Assembly (NCBI GenBank): GCA_023426265.1
Contig: JAFABA010000060.1
Coordinates: forward strand, 1-53,635
From: Bacillota bacterium
GTDB lineage: Bacteria; Bacillota; Clostridia; Christensenellales; CAG-138
Length of the DNA stretch: 53,635 nucleotides
Direction of reading: 5' to 3'
Part shown: piece by piece, positions 1-7,771 of the stretch
How positions within the stretch are numbered: position 1 is the first letter of the stretch
Layout of the letters: each line of letters starts with the position of its first letter
Notes under the pieces: generated by a model
Database searches by the model: none
The model's input: the letters and a program-made list of their open reading frames with translations, nothing else
What the model was told of the DNA's origin: nothing
Position numbers and translations under genes: made by a program

Positions 1-1
1 T

Positions 2-90
2 TGGCGGAGAGAGAGGGATTCGAACCCCCGGTGCCTTGCGGCATCACTGGTTTTCAAGACCAGCTCCATAAACCACTCGGACATCTCTCC
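2..90 (-). tRNA. tRNA-Ser (anticodon UGA)
   Basis: Read on the minus strand, the segment folds as a class II tRNA. The acceptor stem GGAGAGA pairs with TCTCTCC. The anticodon stem CTGGT/ACCAG encloses the loop CTTGAAA with anticodon TGA. There is a long serine-type variable arm built on GCC/GGC, and the T arm contains GGTTCGAATCC. The 3' GCCA is encoded in the DNA. It reads UCN serine codons. It is transcribed away from the asd operon and begins the window, so further tRNAs may lie beyond the edge. Confidence 0.96.
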
Positions 91-260
91 CTGACAGGAA
101 CGCTACTGATTATAGCAAAACAACCGCACGCTGTCAAGCAAAGGAGGAGGAAGCGTTCAGTCGGCTTTTTGCGCCGGGTATGCGAGCATTATATATAAGG
201 AAGCGAACGCATCCATAGGGCAAATCATAGAATATTTACAGCATTGGGAAGGGGATTTCA

Positions 261-289
261 TTGACTTGCCCCGTACGTTGTGCTATACT
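261..289 (+). promoter_or_regulatory. promoter of the asd-dapA-dapB operon
   Basis: TTGACT (261-266) and TATACT (284-289) are separated by exactly 17 bases, a near-consensus SigA promoter. The predicted start near 296 gives a leader of about 58 nt before asd. Confidence 0.8.
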
Positions 290-302
290 TTCCCCCAATC
301 GC

Positions 303-328
303 ATATTGCGTAGTAATATACGCAATAT
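303..328. promoter_or_regulatory. 10-bp inverted repeat in the asd leader
   Basis: Perfect arms ATATTGCGTA (303-312) and TACGCAATAT (319-328) surround a 6-nt loop, just after the predicted transcription start and before the GGAGG ribosome binding site. It could be a repressor operator or a leader hairpin. No lysine riboswitch core is present in this short leader. Confidence 0.55.
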
Positions 329-353
329 ATAACCATACGAGGAGGACCATTAC

Positions 354-1364
354 ATGAAGCAGTACAACGTCGCGGTCGTCGGCGCGACCGGCATGGTCGG
401 CCGTAAATTCCTGCAGGTGCTGGAAGAGCGCAAATTGCCCGTAGCGAACTATTACCTGTTCGCCAGCAAACGCAGCGCCGGCACTACTTTGCCCTTTATG
501 GGCAAAGACTATACCGTGCGGGAACTGACCGAGACTTGCTTCGATGGCCTTGCTATAGACATCGCGCTCTTTTCGGCTGGCGGCGGCACGTCCGAGCGGT
601 TTGCCCCTGTTGCCGCGCGTGCGGGCGCCGTGGTGATCGACAATTCGAGCGCCTGGCGTATGGACCCGGAGGTTCCCCTTGTGGTACCCGAGGTCAACGC
701 CGATCACATCCCCCAGTATAAAAACAAAGGCATCATTGCAAACCCCAACTGCTCCACCATACAGGCGATGGTGGCATTAAAGCCGCTGCATGAAGCATAT
801 GGCCTCAAGCGCGTGGTGTATTCCACCTACCAGGCCGTATCCGGCGCGGGCCAGCTGGGGTATTCGGATTTGGAAGAAGGCCTCAAGGGCAACCCGCCTA
901 AGAAGTTCCCGCATCCCATTGCGGGCAACTGCCTGCCGCATATCGACTCGTTCCTGGATACCGGCTATACCAAGGAAGAGCAGAAGATGATCAACGAAAG
1001 CCGCAAGATACTCTCCCTGCCCGAGCTCCGGGTTACTGCCACCACCGTGCGCGTGCCCGTATTCCACGGCCATAGCGAGAGCATCAATGTGGAATTTGAA
1101 CGCCCCTTTGAGCTTAATGAGCTTGTAGAGGTGCTGCGCCGGGCGCCCGGCCTTGTGGTGCAGGACGACCCGAAGAATTATGTCTACCCCATGCCTGTTA
1201 ACGCCGAGGATACCGACCCTGTCTATGTGGGCCGCATCCGACGGGATTTCAGCGTGGAAAGCGGTATTAACTTCTGGTGCGTGGCGGATAACATCCGCAA
1301 GGGCGCGGCGACCAACGCCGTGCAGATCGCGCAGGAGCTCATCCGCCAGTGGGGGAACGCGTAA
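354..1364 (+). CDS. asd: aspartate-semialdehyde dehydrogenase
   Basis: NADP-dependent reductive dephosphorylation of aspartyl phosphate to aspartate semialdehyde, the branch point to lysine/diaminopimelate and to threonine/methionine; cytosolic. The protein has 336 residues, the usual family length. The N-terminal Rossmann motif GATGMVGR lies at residues 10-17. The catalytic cysteine is C133 in NPNCST, and the conserved RVPVFHGH (233-240) carries the active-site histidine. The ATG at 354 follows a GAGGAGG ribosome binding site. It is the first gene of an operon with dapA and dapB, and its own 3' hairpin (1379-1407) suggests it may be made in excess over the other two. The assignment is secure. 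Confidence 0.97.
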   Translation: MKQYNVAVVGATGMVGRKFLQVLEERKLPVANYYLFASKRSAGTTLPFMGKDYTVRELTETCFDGLAIDIALFSAGGGTSERFAPVAARAGAVVIDNSSAWRMDPEVPLVVPEVNADHIPQYKNKGIIANPNCSTIQAMVALKPLHEAYGLKRVVYSTYQAVSGAGQLGYSDLEEGLKGNPPKKFPHPIAGNCLPHIDSFLDTGYTKEEQKMINESRKILSLPELRVTATTVRVPVFHGHSESINVEFERPFELNELVEVLRRAPGLVVQDDPKNYVYPMPVNAEDTDPVYVGRIRRDFSVESGINFWCVADNIRKGAATNAVQIAQELIRQWGNA

Positions 1365-1378
1365 GTTCGCTTTATTTG

Positions 1379-1411
1379 CGGCGCAGAGGGAAATCCCTTC
1401 TGCGCCGTTTT
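1379..1411 (+). terminator. hairpin between asd and dapA, possible attenuator
   Basis: CGGCGCAGAGGG (1379-1390) pairs with CCCTTCTGCGCCG (1395-1407), with one bulge, followed by TTTTA. The U-tract is short, so partial termination or processing inside the operon is likelier than complete termination. Confidence 0.6.
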
Positions 1412-1448
1412 AGTAAGTGCCGACCAATACAAAAAGGAGGAGACACCC

Positions 1449-2327
1449 ATGGCTATCTTTGAAGGCTCCGGCGTTGCCATCATTACCCCGTTTTGCGAGA
1501 GCGGAATCGATTTTGGTGCATTTGAAAAACTCATCGAGCGCCAGATAAAAGGCAAGACGGATGCAATCATCGTTTGCGGTACCACGGGCGAGGCATCCAC
1601 CATGAGCGCGGAAGAAAAGCGCGCCGCCATAGAATTTACTGTCAAACAGGTCAACGGCCGCGTTCCCGTCATTGCGGGCACGGGCGGCAACAACACCACG
1701 AATGTCATACGGGACAGCAAGGCGGCGGAGGAGGTCGGCGCGGACGGCCTTTTAATCGTCACGCCGTATTACAACAAAACCACGCAGGCGGGGCTTGTCG
1801 CCCATTATGGAGCAATTGCGGAGGCCGTTTCCCTTCCCATTATCATATACAACGTGCCCGGCCGTACGGCCTTGAACCTGCTGCCCGCCACCATGCAGAA
1901 GCTGATGGAAAACAAAAATATCGTGGGCATCAAGGAAGCGAGCGGAAACATCGAGCAGATCGTAACCTTAGCCGCGCTATGTCCGGATTTGGACATTTAC
2001 TCCGGCAATGACGACCATGTGCTGCCGCTGCTCGCTTTGGGCGCAAAGGGCGTTATCTCGACCATCGCAAACGTGATACCTGAGGAGATGCACGAGCTCT
2101 GCGCGGCGTTTTTCCGCGGGGATCTCAATTCGGCGCGCGCGCTGCAGTTTAAAGTGCTGCCCATATGGAAAGCGGCGTTTAGTGAAGTCAACCCCATCCC
2201 CATCAAGACCATGTGCGCTATGCTGGGCTGGTGCGAAGGCACGTTACGGCTCCCGCTCTGTCCGCCATCCGACGCAAACCGTGTGTTGATGGAAACTGCG
2301 CTCAAGAACTACGGCCTGCTTTCCTAA
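1449..2327 (+). CDS. dapA: 4-hydroxy-tetrahydrodipicolinate synthase
   Basis: Condenses pyruvate with aspartate semialdehyde, the first committed step to diaminopimelate and lysine. The protein has 292 residues, full length for the family. Visible landmarks are GTTGE (44-48), the catalytic Tyr in YNVPGRT (Y134, with R139 binding the substrate carboxylate) and the Schiff-base lysine K162 in GIKEASGN. The ATG follows AAAGGAGGAG with ideal spacing. It lies between asd and dapB; only about 30 bases separate it from the dapB start, so the two are translated from one message. The family fold is an (alpha/beta)8 barrel acting as a tetramer, often inhibited by lysine. Confidence 0.97.
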   Translation: MAIFEGSGVAIITPFCESGIDFGAFEKLIERQIKGKTDAIIVCGTTGEASTMSAEEKRAAIEFTVKQVNGRVPVIAGTGGNNTTNVIRDSKAAEEVGADGLLIVTPYYNKTTQAGLVAHYGAIAEAVSLPIIIYNVPGRTALNLLPATMQKLMENKNIVGIKEASGNIEQIVTLAALCPDLDIYSGNDDHVLPLLALGAKGVISTIANVIPEEMHELCAAFFRGDLNSARALQFKVLPIWKAAFSEVNPIPIKTMCAMLGWCEGTLRLPLCPPSDANRVLMETALKNYGLLS

Positions 2328-2357
2328 GAGATAAGGAAGCGAGCAAAGGTGAAAGGT

Positions 2358-3581
2358 ATGATCAAGGTCATCATCAACGGCGCGTGCGGCCAGATGGGAC
2401 GCACCATCATGCGCCTGTGCAGGCAAAACAGCTCCGAGTTTCAGGTAATCGCGGGCATTGCAACCTACCAGTGCCCGGAGGCCGAAGGTATCCCCATCGT
2501 CAACGACATCATGAAGGCGCCTGCGGGCGCGGACGTGGTGATTGATTTTTCACGTCCCGCGGCGCTGCCTAAGCTCATTCAGTATTGTCAGGCGAACAAA
2601 GTCCGGCTGGTGATCGGCACCACCGGGTTTAGTGAAAACGACAAGCTCTCACTGGAGCGCGCGTCTGCGAAGATTCCTGTATTTTTGAGCGGCAACATGT
2701 CGCTGGGTGTCAATTTGCAGATTGAGCTCATCAAAAAGGCGGCCGCGGCACTTGGCGACGCGTTCGACATCGAAATCACCGAAAAGCACCATAACCTCAA
2801 GGTGGACGCCCCCAGCGGAACGGCGCTGATGCTGGCGGACGCCGTCAGTGCGCAGTTCCCCGCGGGTAAAGAATATGTGTTTGGCCGCCACACCAAGGAC
2901 GTCCGCCGCAGCAAAAAAGAGATCGGCCTGCATTCCATACGCGGCGGCACCATCGTGGGCGAGCATGAGGTGGAATTCTTCGGCCAGGACGAGGTCGTTT
3001 CCATCTCTCACAAGGCGTATTCCAAGCAGGTGTTCGGCATGGGAGCCCTGCGCGCGGCGCAGTACCTCATGCACAAGCAGCCGGGCCTTTACAGCATGCA
3101 CGACATCGTCACGGAAAAAGACGTGCTTTCCCACCTGTACACGGACGATGACCAGGCCGTGATCACCGTAAGCTCGCTTCCCAACGAGCCGGGCGTATTG
3201 AGCCACATCTTCGGCCTCATCGCCCGCAACAACGTGTTTGTGGACATGATCAGCGTCACGGTCCCCGGCTCCGTTTCCGGCAGCGTAAGCTTTTCCCTGC
3301 CCAAGTCCCAGCTTGCGACAGCGCTCAACGCCCTAAAAACGTTGCGCCCGCTCTACATGGGCATGGATATCCACGCGCTCGACAACATCACAAAGCTCAC
3401 CGTGGAAGGCCCGGGCATGGCCATCCGCCATGGCGTGGCGGGGCAGCTATTCTCGGTACTTGCGGATGCGAACGTCAGCATAGAGCTTGTGACGACAAGC
3501 GAAACCAAGATCGCCTGCTGCATCAAAAACAGCGACGTTTCCACCGCGCTTGCGGTGATCGCAAGGCAGTTTGAGCTGTAA
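2358..3581 (+). CDS. dapB: 4-hydroxy-tetrahydrodipicolinate reductase fused to tandem ACT domains
   Basis: Residues 1-252 are a complete DapB: nucleotide-binding GACGQMG (8-14), the GTTGF turn (87-91), and the active-site segment EKHHNLKVDAPSGTA (142-156) with catalytic histidines and substrate-binding K148. The family normally ends at about 250-270 residues; this protein has 407. The extra 150 residues look like the regulatory tail of aspartokinase. ACT1 (about 265-333) has LPNEPGVLSHIFGLIA. ACT2 (about 343-407) has VEGPGMAIRHGVAG and TTSETKIACCI. In LysC this module binds lysine or threonine, so allosteric control of DapB is inferred. A GTG at 2349 is in frame, but ATG 2358 is preferred because AAAGGTGA sits about 6 nt upstream and DapB proteins normally begin MIKV. 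Confidence 0.93.
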   Translation: MIKVIINGACGQMGRTIMRLCRQNSSEFQVIAGIATYQCPEAEGIPIVNDIMKAPAGADVVIDFSRPAALPKLIQYCQANKVRLVIGTTGFSENDKLSLERASAKIPVFLSGNMSLGVNLQIELIKKAAAALGDAFDIEITEKHHNLKVDAPSGTALMLADAVSAQFPAGKEYVFGRHTKDVRRSKKEIGLHSIRGGTIVGEHEVEFFGQDEVVSISHKAYSKQVFGMGALRAAQYLMHKQPGLYSMHDIVTEKDVLSHLYTDDDQAVITVSSLPNEPGVLSHIFGLIARNNVFVDMISVTVPGSVSGSVSFSLPKSQLATALNALKTLRPLYMGMDIHALDNITKLTVEGPGMAIRHGVAGQLFSVLADANVSIELVTTSETKIACCIKNSDVSTALAVIARQFEL

Positions 3582-3600
3582 ATAAGCGACCAATCAAAAG

Positions 3601-3645
3601 CGGCGGATATTCCATGCTTACCGCATCGGATCATCCGCCGTTTTT
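3601..3645 (+). terminator. terminator of the asd-dapA-dapB operon
   Basis: CGGCGGAT (3601-3608) pairs with ATCCGCCG (3633-3640), followed by TTTTT. The opposite strand also shows a CTTTT tail, so it may also serve the convergent surface-protein gene. Confidence 0.75.
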
Positions 3646-3669
3646 GCGTTTATGCGTGAGTCAAATGGG

Positions 3670-6600
3670 CTATCTGCGTGTCGGTCTCTTTCTTCTGTAC
3701 AGCGTCGATCCCGCCATGCCCGCCGCCAATACGCATGCAAGCAGCCAGGGGGCCGAGCCGCCGTCTCCGGTCTTGGGGATGGAGAGCGGTATGCCCGGCG
3801 CGTAGAGGAACGCCGCGAAAGGCGAAAGGTCGGTAACAGTGAATGTGACTTTGCCATCCTCCACCACGGCGGTATAGGTTTCAAGCATACCGCCGTTGCA
3901 GTGGAGTACGGTGATGACCAGGCCGTTATACTGCGCCCCCACCGGCAGGGTGATGGTGAGCGGAGCGACAAAGCCGAGGGAGAGCGAGAGATCCATGCTT
4001 AAAAGGAGCATATCATTTTCGTCGTTCATCCGCTGCCGGATCCCGTCGCAGGCGCCGTCATTGCGGAGCGTAATATCGTTTACCGTCAGCACGGCATTCC
4101 GGTGGATATTGCCCGAAACCGTGATGCCCGTGACGCTGTCGGTCAGCGTACGGAAGGGATACGCGCCTCCTCCAAGCGGGATGCCGCCGCCCGTATCGTC
4201 CGTATCGCCCGTGTAGCGGAATGTGGCGCTGATGCTGTGGTTGCTCATTACGCCGGTAAACGTATAGCTGGAGATATTGCCTTTATTTACGTTATCCACG
4301 GTGACGGAAGAGATTCTGTAATCATCATCCGGGTCGATAAAGAATGTCTGACTTCCGCCCTCTGCCACGCTGACCGCTCCGCTCGGGGTGATGCTGCCGC
4401 CGCTGCCTGCCGATGCGGTTATGGTATGAAATATGACATCCGCCTGCGGGGTAGCGGTTATGCTCGCCTCCGCGCCCGTGCCCACGGCGTTGACCGCCCG
4501 GACGCTCAGCGTATAGCTTTGTCCGTTATTTAGGCCGGTTACGGTATAGCCCGTGAAGTCGCCCACGTCCGTCCAGTTGGAACCGTCGCTGGAAACCTCA
4601 TATCCGGTAATCGGCGAGCTGCCATTGCTGGCGGGGGCCGACCAGATCAATTCCACCTGTTCATCGCCGGGGGTGGCAGCGAGGCTCTGGGGTGCAGAGG
4701 GTACGGCGGCGAGAGCCTGCGGGGTAGCGGTTATGCTTGCTTCCGCGCCCGTGCCTACGGCGTTGACCGCCCGGACGCTCAGCGTATAGCTTTGTCCATT
4801 GGTAAGGCCAGTCACGGTATAGCCGGTGATGTCGCCCACGTCCGTCCAGTTGGAGCCATCGCTGGAAACTTCGTATCGGGTGATCTCACTGCCACCGTCG
4901 CTGGCGGGAGCGGCCCAGCTCAAAGCCACCTGACCGTCGCCAGGCGTAGCGGCGAGATTCTGCGGCGCTGCGGGTATGGTAACGTAGCTGTACGCCGGGC
5001 TGGGTTCGGAGAAGCTGCTGTCCGTATAGGTTATGGAATCGCCTACCGCCCTTACTTTGAACGTATAGCTGCCGCTGCCCAGGGCCGCAATCGCCGTAGT
5101 AAAGTCATGCTCCGTGCCCGATGTGACGCTGACCTCGCTTCCCTCAGCCGTGCCATCCTTATAAAGCTGCGCTGCATAGCCTGCGGCATGGTCTACCGCG
5201 CCCCATTTTGCCTTGCCAGGGATTACAGTATCCCAACTAAGGCCTGTGGGCGCGGGGAGTATGGCTATGGTGGAAGAATATCCGGCGTCTGCCGTGACGT
5301 CATGGGCGGGCATCGCCGCGGGGAGGCTATTCCAACCGGAAAAATCACCGAGATCGCTGGTTGGGTCCGCCACGCTGGCCGTCGATATCGAATCGCCGCT
5401 GTTGTAGTACTGGACGGCGTGCACCGTAGTACCGTTCATATATGTAAGCTTGTATACCGCGTTTCCCTCATCGGAAGCAAGGAACACGGGAAGCTCGTCT
5501 GCCCCTATGTCCTGGCCGAACGCGCCGCCCGCTGTGCGCAGCAGGTACGCCACCTCGCCCGAGGAAAACACAGCGGAAGGCATGGCGGTCGTCGAGCTTG
5601 TTCCCGTGCCATAACCCACTCCAATTACGCCGATATCGGAATAATACAGGCTGGTTATTGTGCCGCTGCTGTTGTTCCCGCATATAGCGCCTTTATAGAT
5701 GGTGTCACCTAATATACTTCCGGTATTGTATCCGTATGTGATTGTAGCGCCGGAAGCATAATTGGAAGCGCATATCCCTCCGACATTACCAATTATGCAG
5801 CTAACGGTCCCGGTGTTGTATACATTGCGGACGGTTTTCTCGTTGCCGCCAGATATCCCGCCGGCCCCGCCGCCATTCATGTTGACGGCGCCGGTATTGT
5901 AGGAGTTTTCGATCAGGCCGCCGTCTGGAATACTGCCGGCCCGGTTAACTCCGCAAATACCTCCACCTATGTTGTTGTAGCCGTTGACGGCTCCCGTATT
6001 GTAGCAGCCGCTGATGGTGCCATAGTTCGCGCCGCATATGCCACCGGCTATGTTATTATAGCCGCTGATTGTTCCCGTATTATAGCAGCCGCTGATGGTG
6101 CCATAGTTCTCGCCGCATATACCGCCCCAGAATCTGCTTGGCATGTTCTCCGCCTGGACGGCCGAGACCGTTCCGGAATTGCGGCAATCCAGTATGGAGG
6201 TTGTATAATACGCATGCCCGCATATGCCGCCCATAAACTCAACGCCCTGAACGGCCCCGCTGTAGAAACAGTTCTGAATGATGCCCCCGGTGTTGAGCGC
6301 CCCGGATATGCCGCCGACATGCGCCTTGCCCCGGATATAAGACGCTTGCACGCCCAGATTTTTTACCGTGCCCGTGATATAGCCAAACAGACCCTGGTAA
6401 TCACTTTGCCCGTTTGCAATATATACGCCGCTGATCGTGTAGTTGTCGCCGTCGAACACGCCGGTATAGGCTGCGGTCAACGCCGGTCCCGACCCTATGG
6501 GCGTCCACGCATTCGCCGGAGGAGCGCTGCCCCAGCTTTGCCAGTCCGATGGGTTGTTGAGCAGGATATTGTCTGTGAGTCTGGCGCAAATACTTCGCTG

Positions 6601-6804
6601 GTTGTACACATTTATCTGCTCTGCAAACCACGCAAACTGCTCCGCCGTGCCGATAAGATACGGATTGCCCGGCTCTCCGTTTCCCAGTGTCGGCGCCTGT
6701 GTTCCGCCGGCCCATATGCCTGAATCCGCCAATGCGGACTGCGGCAGCAGTATAAGCGTCAGAAGAACGCACAGCATTAGGCTTATGATCCGTTTCGCTT
6801 TCAT
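3670..6804 (-). CDS. secreted GLUG-repeat/fibronectin-III surface protein with C-terminal wall anchor
   Basis: A 1044-residue exported protein. A signal peptide (1-26) ends in SALA. Residues of about 120-420 contain a run of GLUG-like repeats of the form GGICG..YGTISGCYNTG, spaced 27 residues apart where most regular. Three fibronectin type III-like domains follow (about 515-780). The last two are nearly identical and arise from a 273-bp tandem duplication. Next comes a glycine/serine-rich repeat domain (about 785-860). The C-terminus has IPKTG (1009-1013), a hydrophobic stretch and RRKRPTRR, the layout of a sortase substrate with I replacing the usual L of LPxTG. Adhesion or polysaccharide binding is likely but not shown. 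AGGAGG precedes the ATG. It follows the DUF2442 gene by 24 bases on the same strand, so the two form an operon. Confidence 0.85.
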   Translation of the reverse strand: MKAKRIISLMLCVLLTLILLPQSALADSGIWAGGTQAPTLGNGEPGNPYLIGTAEQFAWFAEQINVYNQRSICARLTDNILLNNPSDWQSWGSAPPANAWTPIGSGPALTAAYTGVFDGDNYTISGVYIANGQSDYQGLFGYITGTVKNLGVQASYIRGKAHVGGISGALNTGGIIQNCFYSGAVQGVEFMGGICGHAYYTTSILDCRNSGTVSAVQAENMPSRFWGGICGENYGTISGCYNTGTISGYNNIAGGICGANYGTISGCYNTGAVNGYNNIGGGICGVNRAGSIPDGGLIENSYNTGAVNMNGGGAGGISGGNEKTVRNVYNTGTVSCIIGNVGGICASNYASGATITYGYNTGSILGDTIYKGAICGNNSSGTITSLYYSDIGVIGVGYGTGTSSTTAMPSAVFSSGEVAYLLRTAGGAFGQDIGADELPVFLASDEGNAVYKLTYMNGTTVHAVQYYNSGDSISTASVADPTSDLGDFSGWNSLPAAMPAHDVTADAGYSSTIAILPAPTGLSWDTVIPGKAKWGAVDHAAGYAAQLYKDGTAEGSEVSVTSGTEHDFTTAIAALGSGSYTFKVRAVGDSITYTDSSFSEPSPAYSYVTIPAAPQNLAATPGDGQVALSWAAPASDGGSEITRYEVSSDGSNWTDVGDITGYTVTGLTNGQSYTLSVRAVNAVGTGAEASITATPQALAAVPSAPQSLAATPGDEQVELIWSAPASNGSSPITGYEVSSDGSNWTDVGDFTGYTVTGLNNGQSYTLSVRAVNAVGTGAEASITATPQADVIFHTITASAGSGGSITPSGAVSVAEGGSQTFFIDPDDDYRISSVTVDNVNKGNISSYTFTGVMSNHSISATFRYTGDTDDTGGGIPLGGGAYPFRTLTDSVTGITVSGNIHRNAVLTVNDITLRNDGACDGIRQRMNDENDMLLLSMDLSLSLGFVAPLTITLPVGAQYNGLVITVLHCNGGMLETYTAVVEDGKVTFTVTDLSPFAAFLYAPGIPLSIPKTGDGGSAPWLLACVLAAGMAGSTLYRRKRPTRR
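4443..4988 (-). repeat. 273-bp tandem duplication encoding two fibronectin-III domains
   Basis: Two near-identical copies in register (offset 273 bp = 91 codons) inside the surface-protein gene. Both encode VGTGAEASITATPQ and YEVSSDGSNWTDVGD. High DNA identity indicates a recent duplication or gene conversion, and such units can vary in number between strains. Confidence 0.85.
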
Positions 6805-6828
6805 TGTTTCTTCCTCCTTTATCCGCGC

Positions 6829-7086
6829 CTATATCTCCCCGAGTAGTACCACGTCTATCAATTCCTTTACGGAAACGCGCACGCGCCCGTTGCCCCATAT
6901 GACATAATCGCCATCGGTTTTCACGTCCGAAAAGAGCGCTGAATCCTCCAAAAGCCTGTACTTGACGGTGTACAGCTGCCCGGACAGATCCACCGTCACG
7001 GTACTGCCGCTCTCCATTTCCATGAACAGCCTGTAGCCTTCTAATGGCGTCACCGCCCGGATGTAGCTATCGCTGCGATCTTCCAT
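6829..7086 (-). CDS. DUF2442 family small protein
   Basis: An 85-residue protein of the DUF2442 type, a small mixed alpha/beta family without known activity. Typical features are the N-terminal VTPLEGYRL, a central GSTVTVDLSGQL and the ending VSVKELIDVV. The ATG at 7086 is chosen because AGAGGAGG lies 6 nt upstream; the longer in-frame reading (to 7653) runs through the hairpin at 7131-7164 and overlaps another gene. In many genomes DUF2442 genes stand beside toxin-like DUF4160 genes. No such partner is seen here; the neighbour is a surface protein 24 bases downstream. Confidence 0.8.
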   Translation of the reverse strand: MEDRSDSYIRAVTPLEGYRLFMEMESGSTVTVDLSGQLYTVKYRLLEDSALFSDVKTDGDYVIWGNGRVRVSVKELIDVVLLGEI

Positions 7087-7120
7087 GCGCGGCCTCCTCT
7101 TAAATGCCGGAATATCTTTA

Positions 7121-7166
7121 AAAAATAAAAAATCCGGCTCTACATACCATAGTAGAACCGGATTTT
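7121..7166 (-). terminator. terminator downstream of the LuxR-membrane protein operon
   Basis: A 13-bp stem, 7131-7143 with 7152-7164 (one G-U pair), reads on the minus strand into TTTTTTATTTTTT. It separates the regulator operon from the DUF2442/surface-protein operon. Confidence 0.85.
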
Positions 7167-7205
7167 GCGTTGCGCCTCGTCCGAATGGATGATTTTTAGG
7201 CGGTT

Positions 7206-7760
7206 TTATGGATTTTTGGAATGTCGGCGGGGAATTTCCGTCCCCCGGAGCGCGGAACTGTCCAAAATCGTCCCGGGCATAGGCGATCGGGCGCTGCACA
7301 TGCCCGCATAAAGCAGCGTCCGCGTGGCAAAAATGCCAAGCCCCGCGGCGAGCAGGGGTTTCAGCATGATGTAAAGGTAAAACGGCACTTGAAAGATGCC
7401 CAGCAACGTGAATGCAGGGATAGCCAAAATGGAAAACACCGCTATGCTCAAAATACATAACAAAGCGACGAGCAGGAAGGGGCGGCGGTGCAATTTGCCT
7501 AAATACCGCGCCAGCGGGCTTTCTGCGATAAGTACGCCTACGGTCCCGGCCCTCCGCAGGCTGGCCCTGCAAAACGGCGCTGAAAGGGCGAACAGCAAAA
7601 GGCAGGTCAGCGTCAGGTCGATGAATATGCTCACGGCGTCCGTGGGTACCCAATCCGCCTTATGATAGATGAGGGCGGAAACCATGCCGTTAATAAAGAA
7701 ATTGAACGCGGCGGAAACGATACTTTCAAGACGCAGGTACGCTTTGATTGCTTCGTTCAT
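7206..7760 (-). CDS. predicted four-helix membrane protein
   Basis: 184 residues with hydrophobic segments at about 12-32, 44-64, 94-116 and 120-150, joined by short basic loops such as CRASLRRAG. The overall look is of a small integral membrane protein of the DUF2975 kind (a family often paired with small HTH regulators), but I cannot prove the family. The C-terminal tail of about 35 residues is polar. The ATG follows GGAGTAGG and lies 11 bases after the stop of the LuxR-type regulator, so the two are co-transcribed. It may be a sensor partner or target of that regulator. The function is unknown. Confidence 0.7.
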   Translation of the reverse strand: MNEAIKAYLRLESIVSAAFNFFINGMVSALIYHKADWVPTDAVSIFIDLTLTCLLLFALSAPFCRASLRRAGTVGVLIAESPLARYLGKLHRRPFLLVALLCILSIAVFSILAIPAFTLLGIFQVPFYLYIMLKPLLAAGLGIFATRTLLYAGMCSARSPMPGTILDSSALRGTEIPRRHSKNP

Positions 7761-7771
7761 AACCTACTCCA

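Noticed and set aside
1..198. Short plus-strand frame at the window start
   Set aside because: Overlaps the tRNA-Ser on the other strand and has no supporting signal.
290..353. Lysine riboswitch before asd
   Set aside because: The leader is under 60 nt from the predicted start; too short for the five-helix lysine element.
4792..5712. A 306-codon plus-strand frame inside the surface protein gene
   Set aside because: Antisense to the repeat-rich surface protein; its apparent repeats are only the complement of the FN3 duplication.
7087..7653. Upstream extension of the DUF2442 protein to 274 residues
   Set aside because: It would pass through a terminator hairpin and overlap the membrane protein gene; an AGAGGAGG site marks the internal start at 7086.
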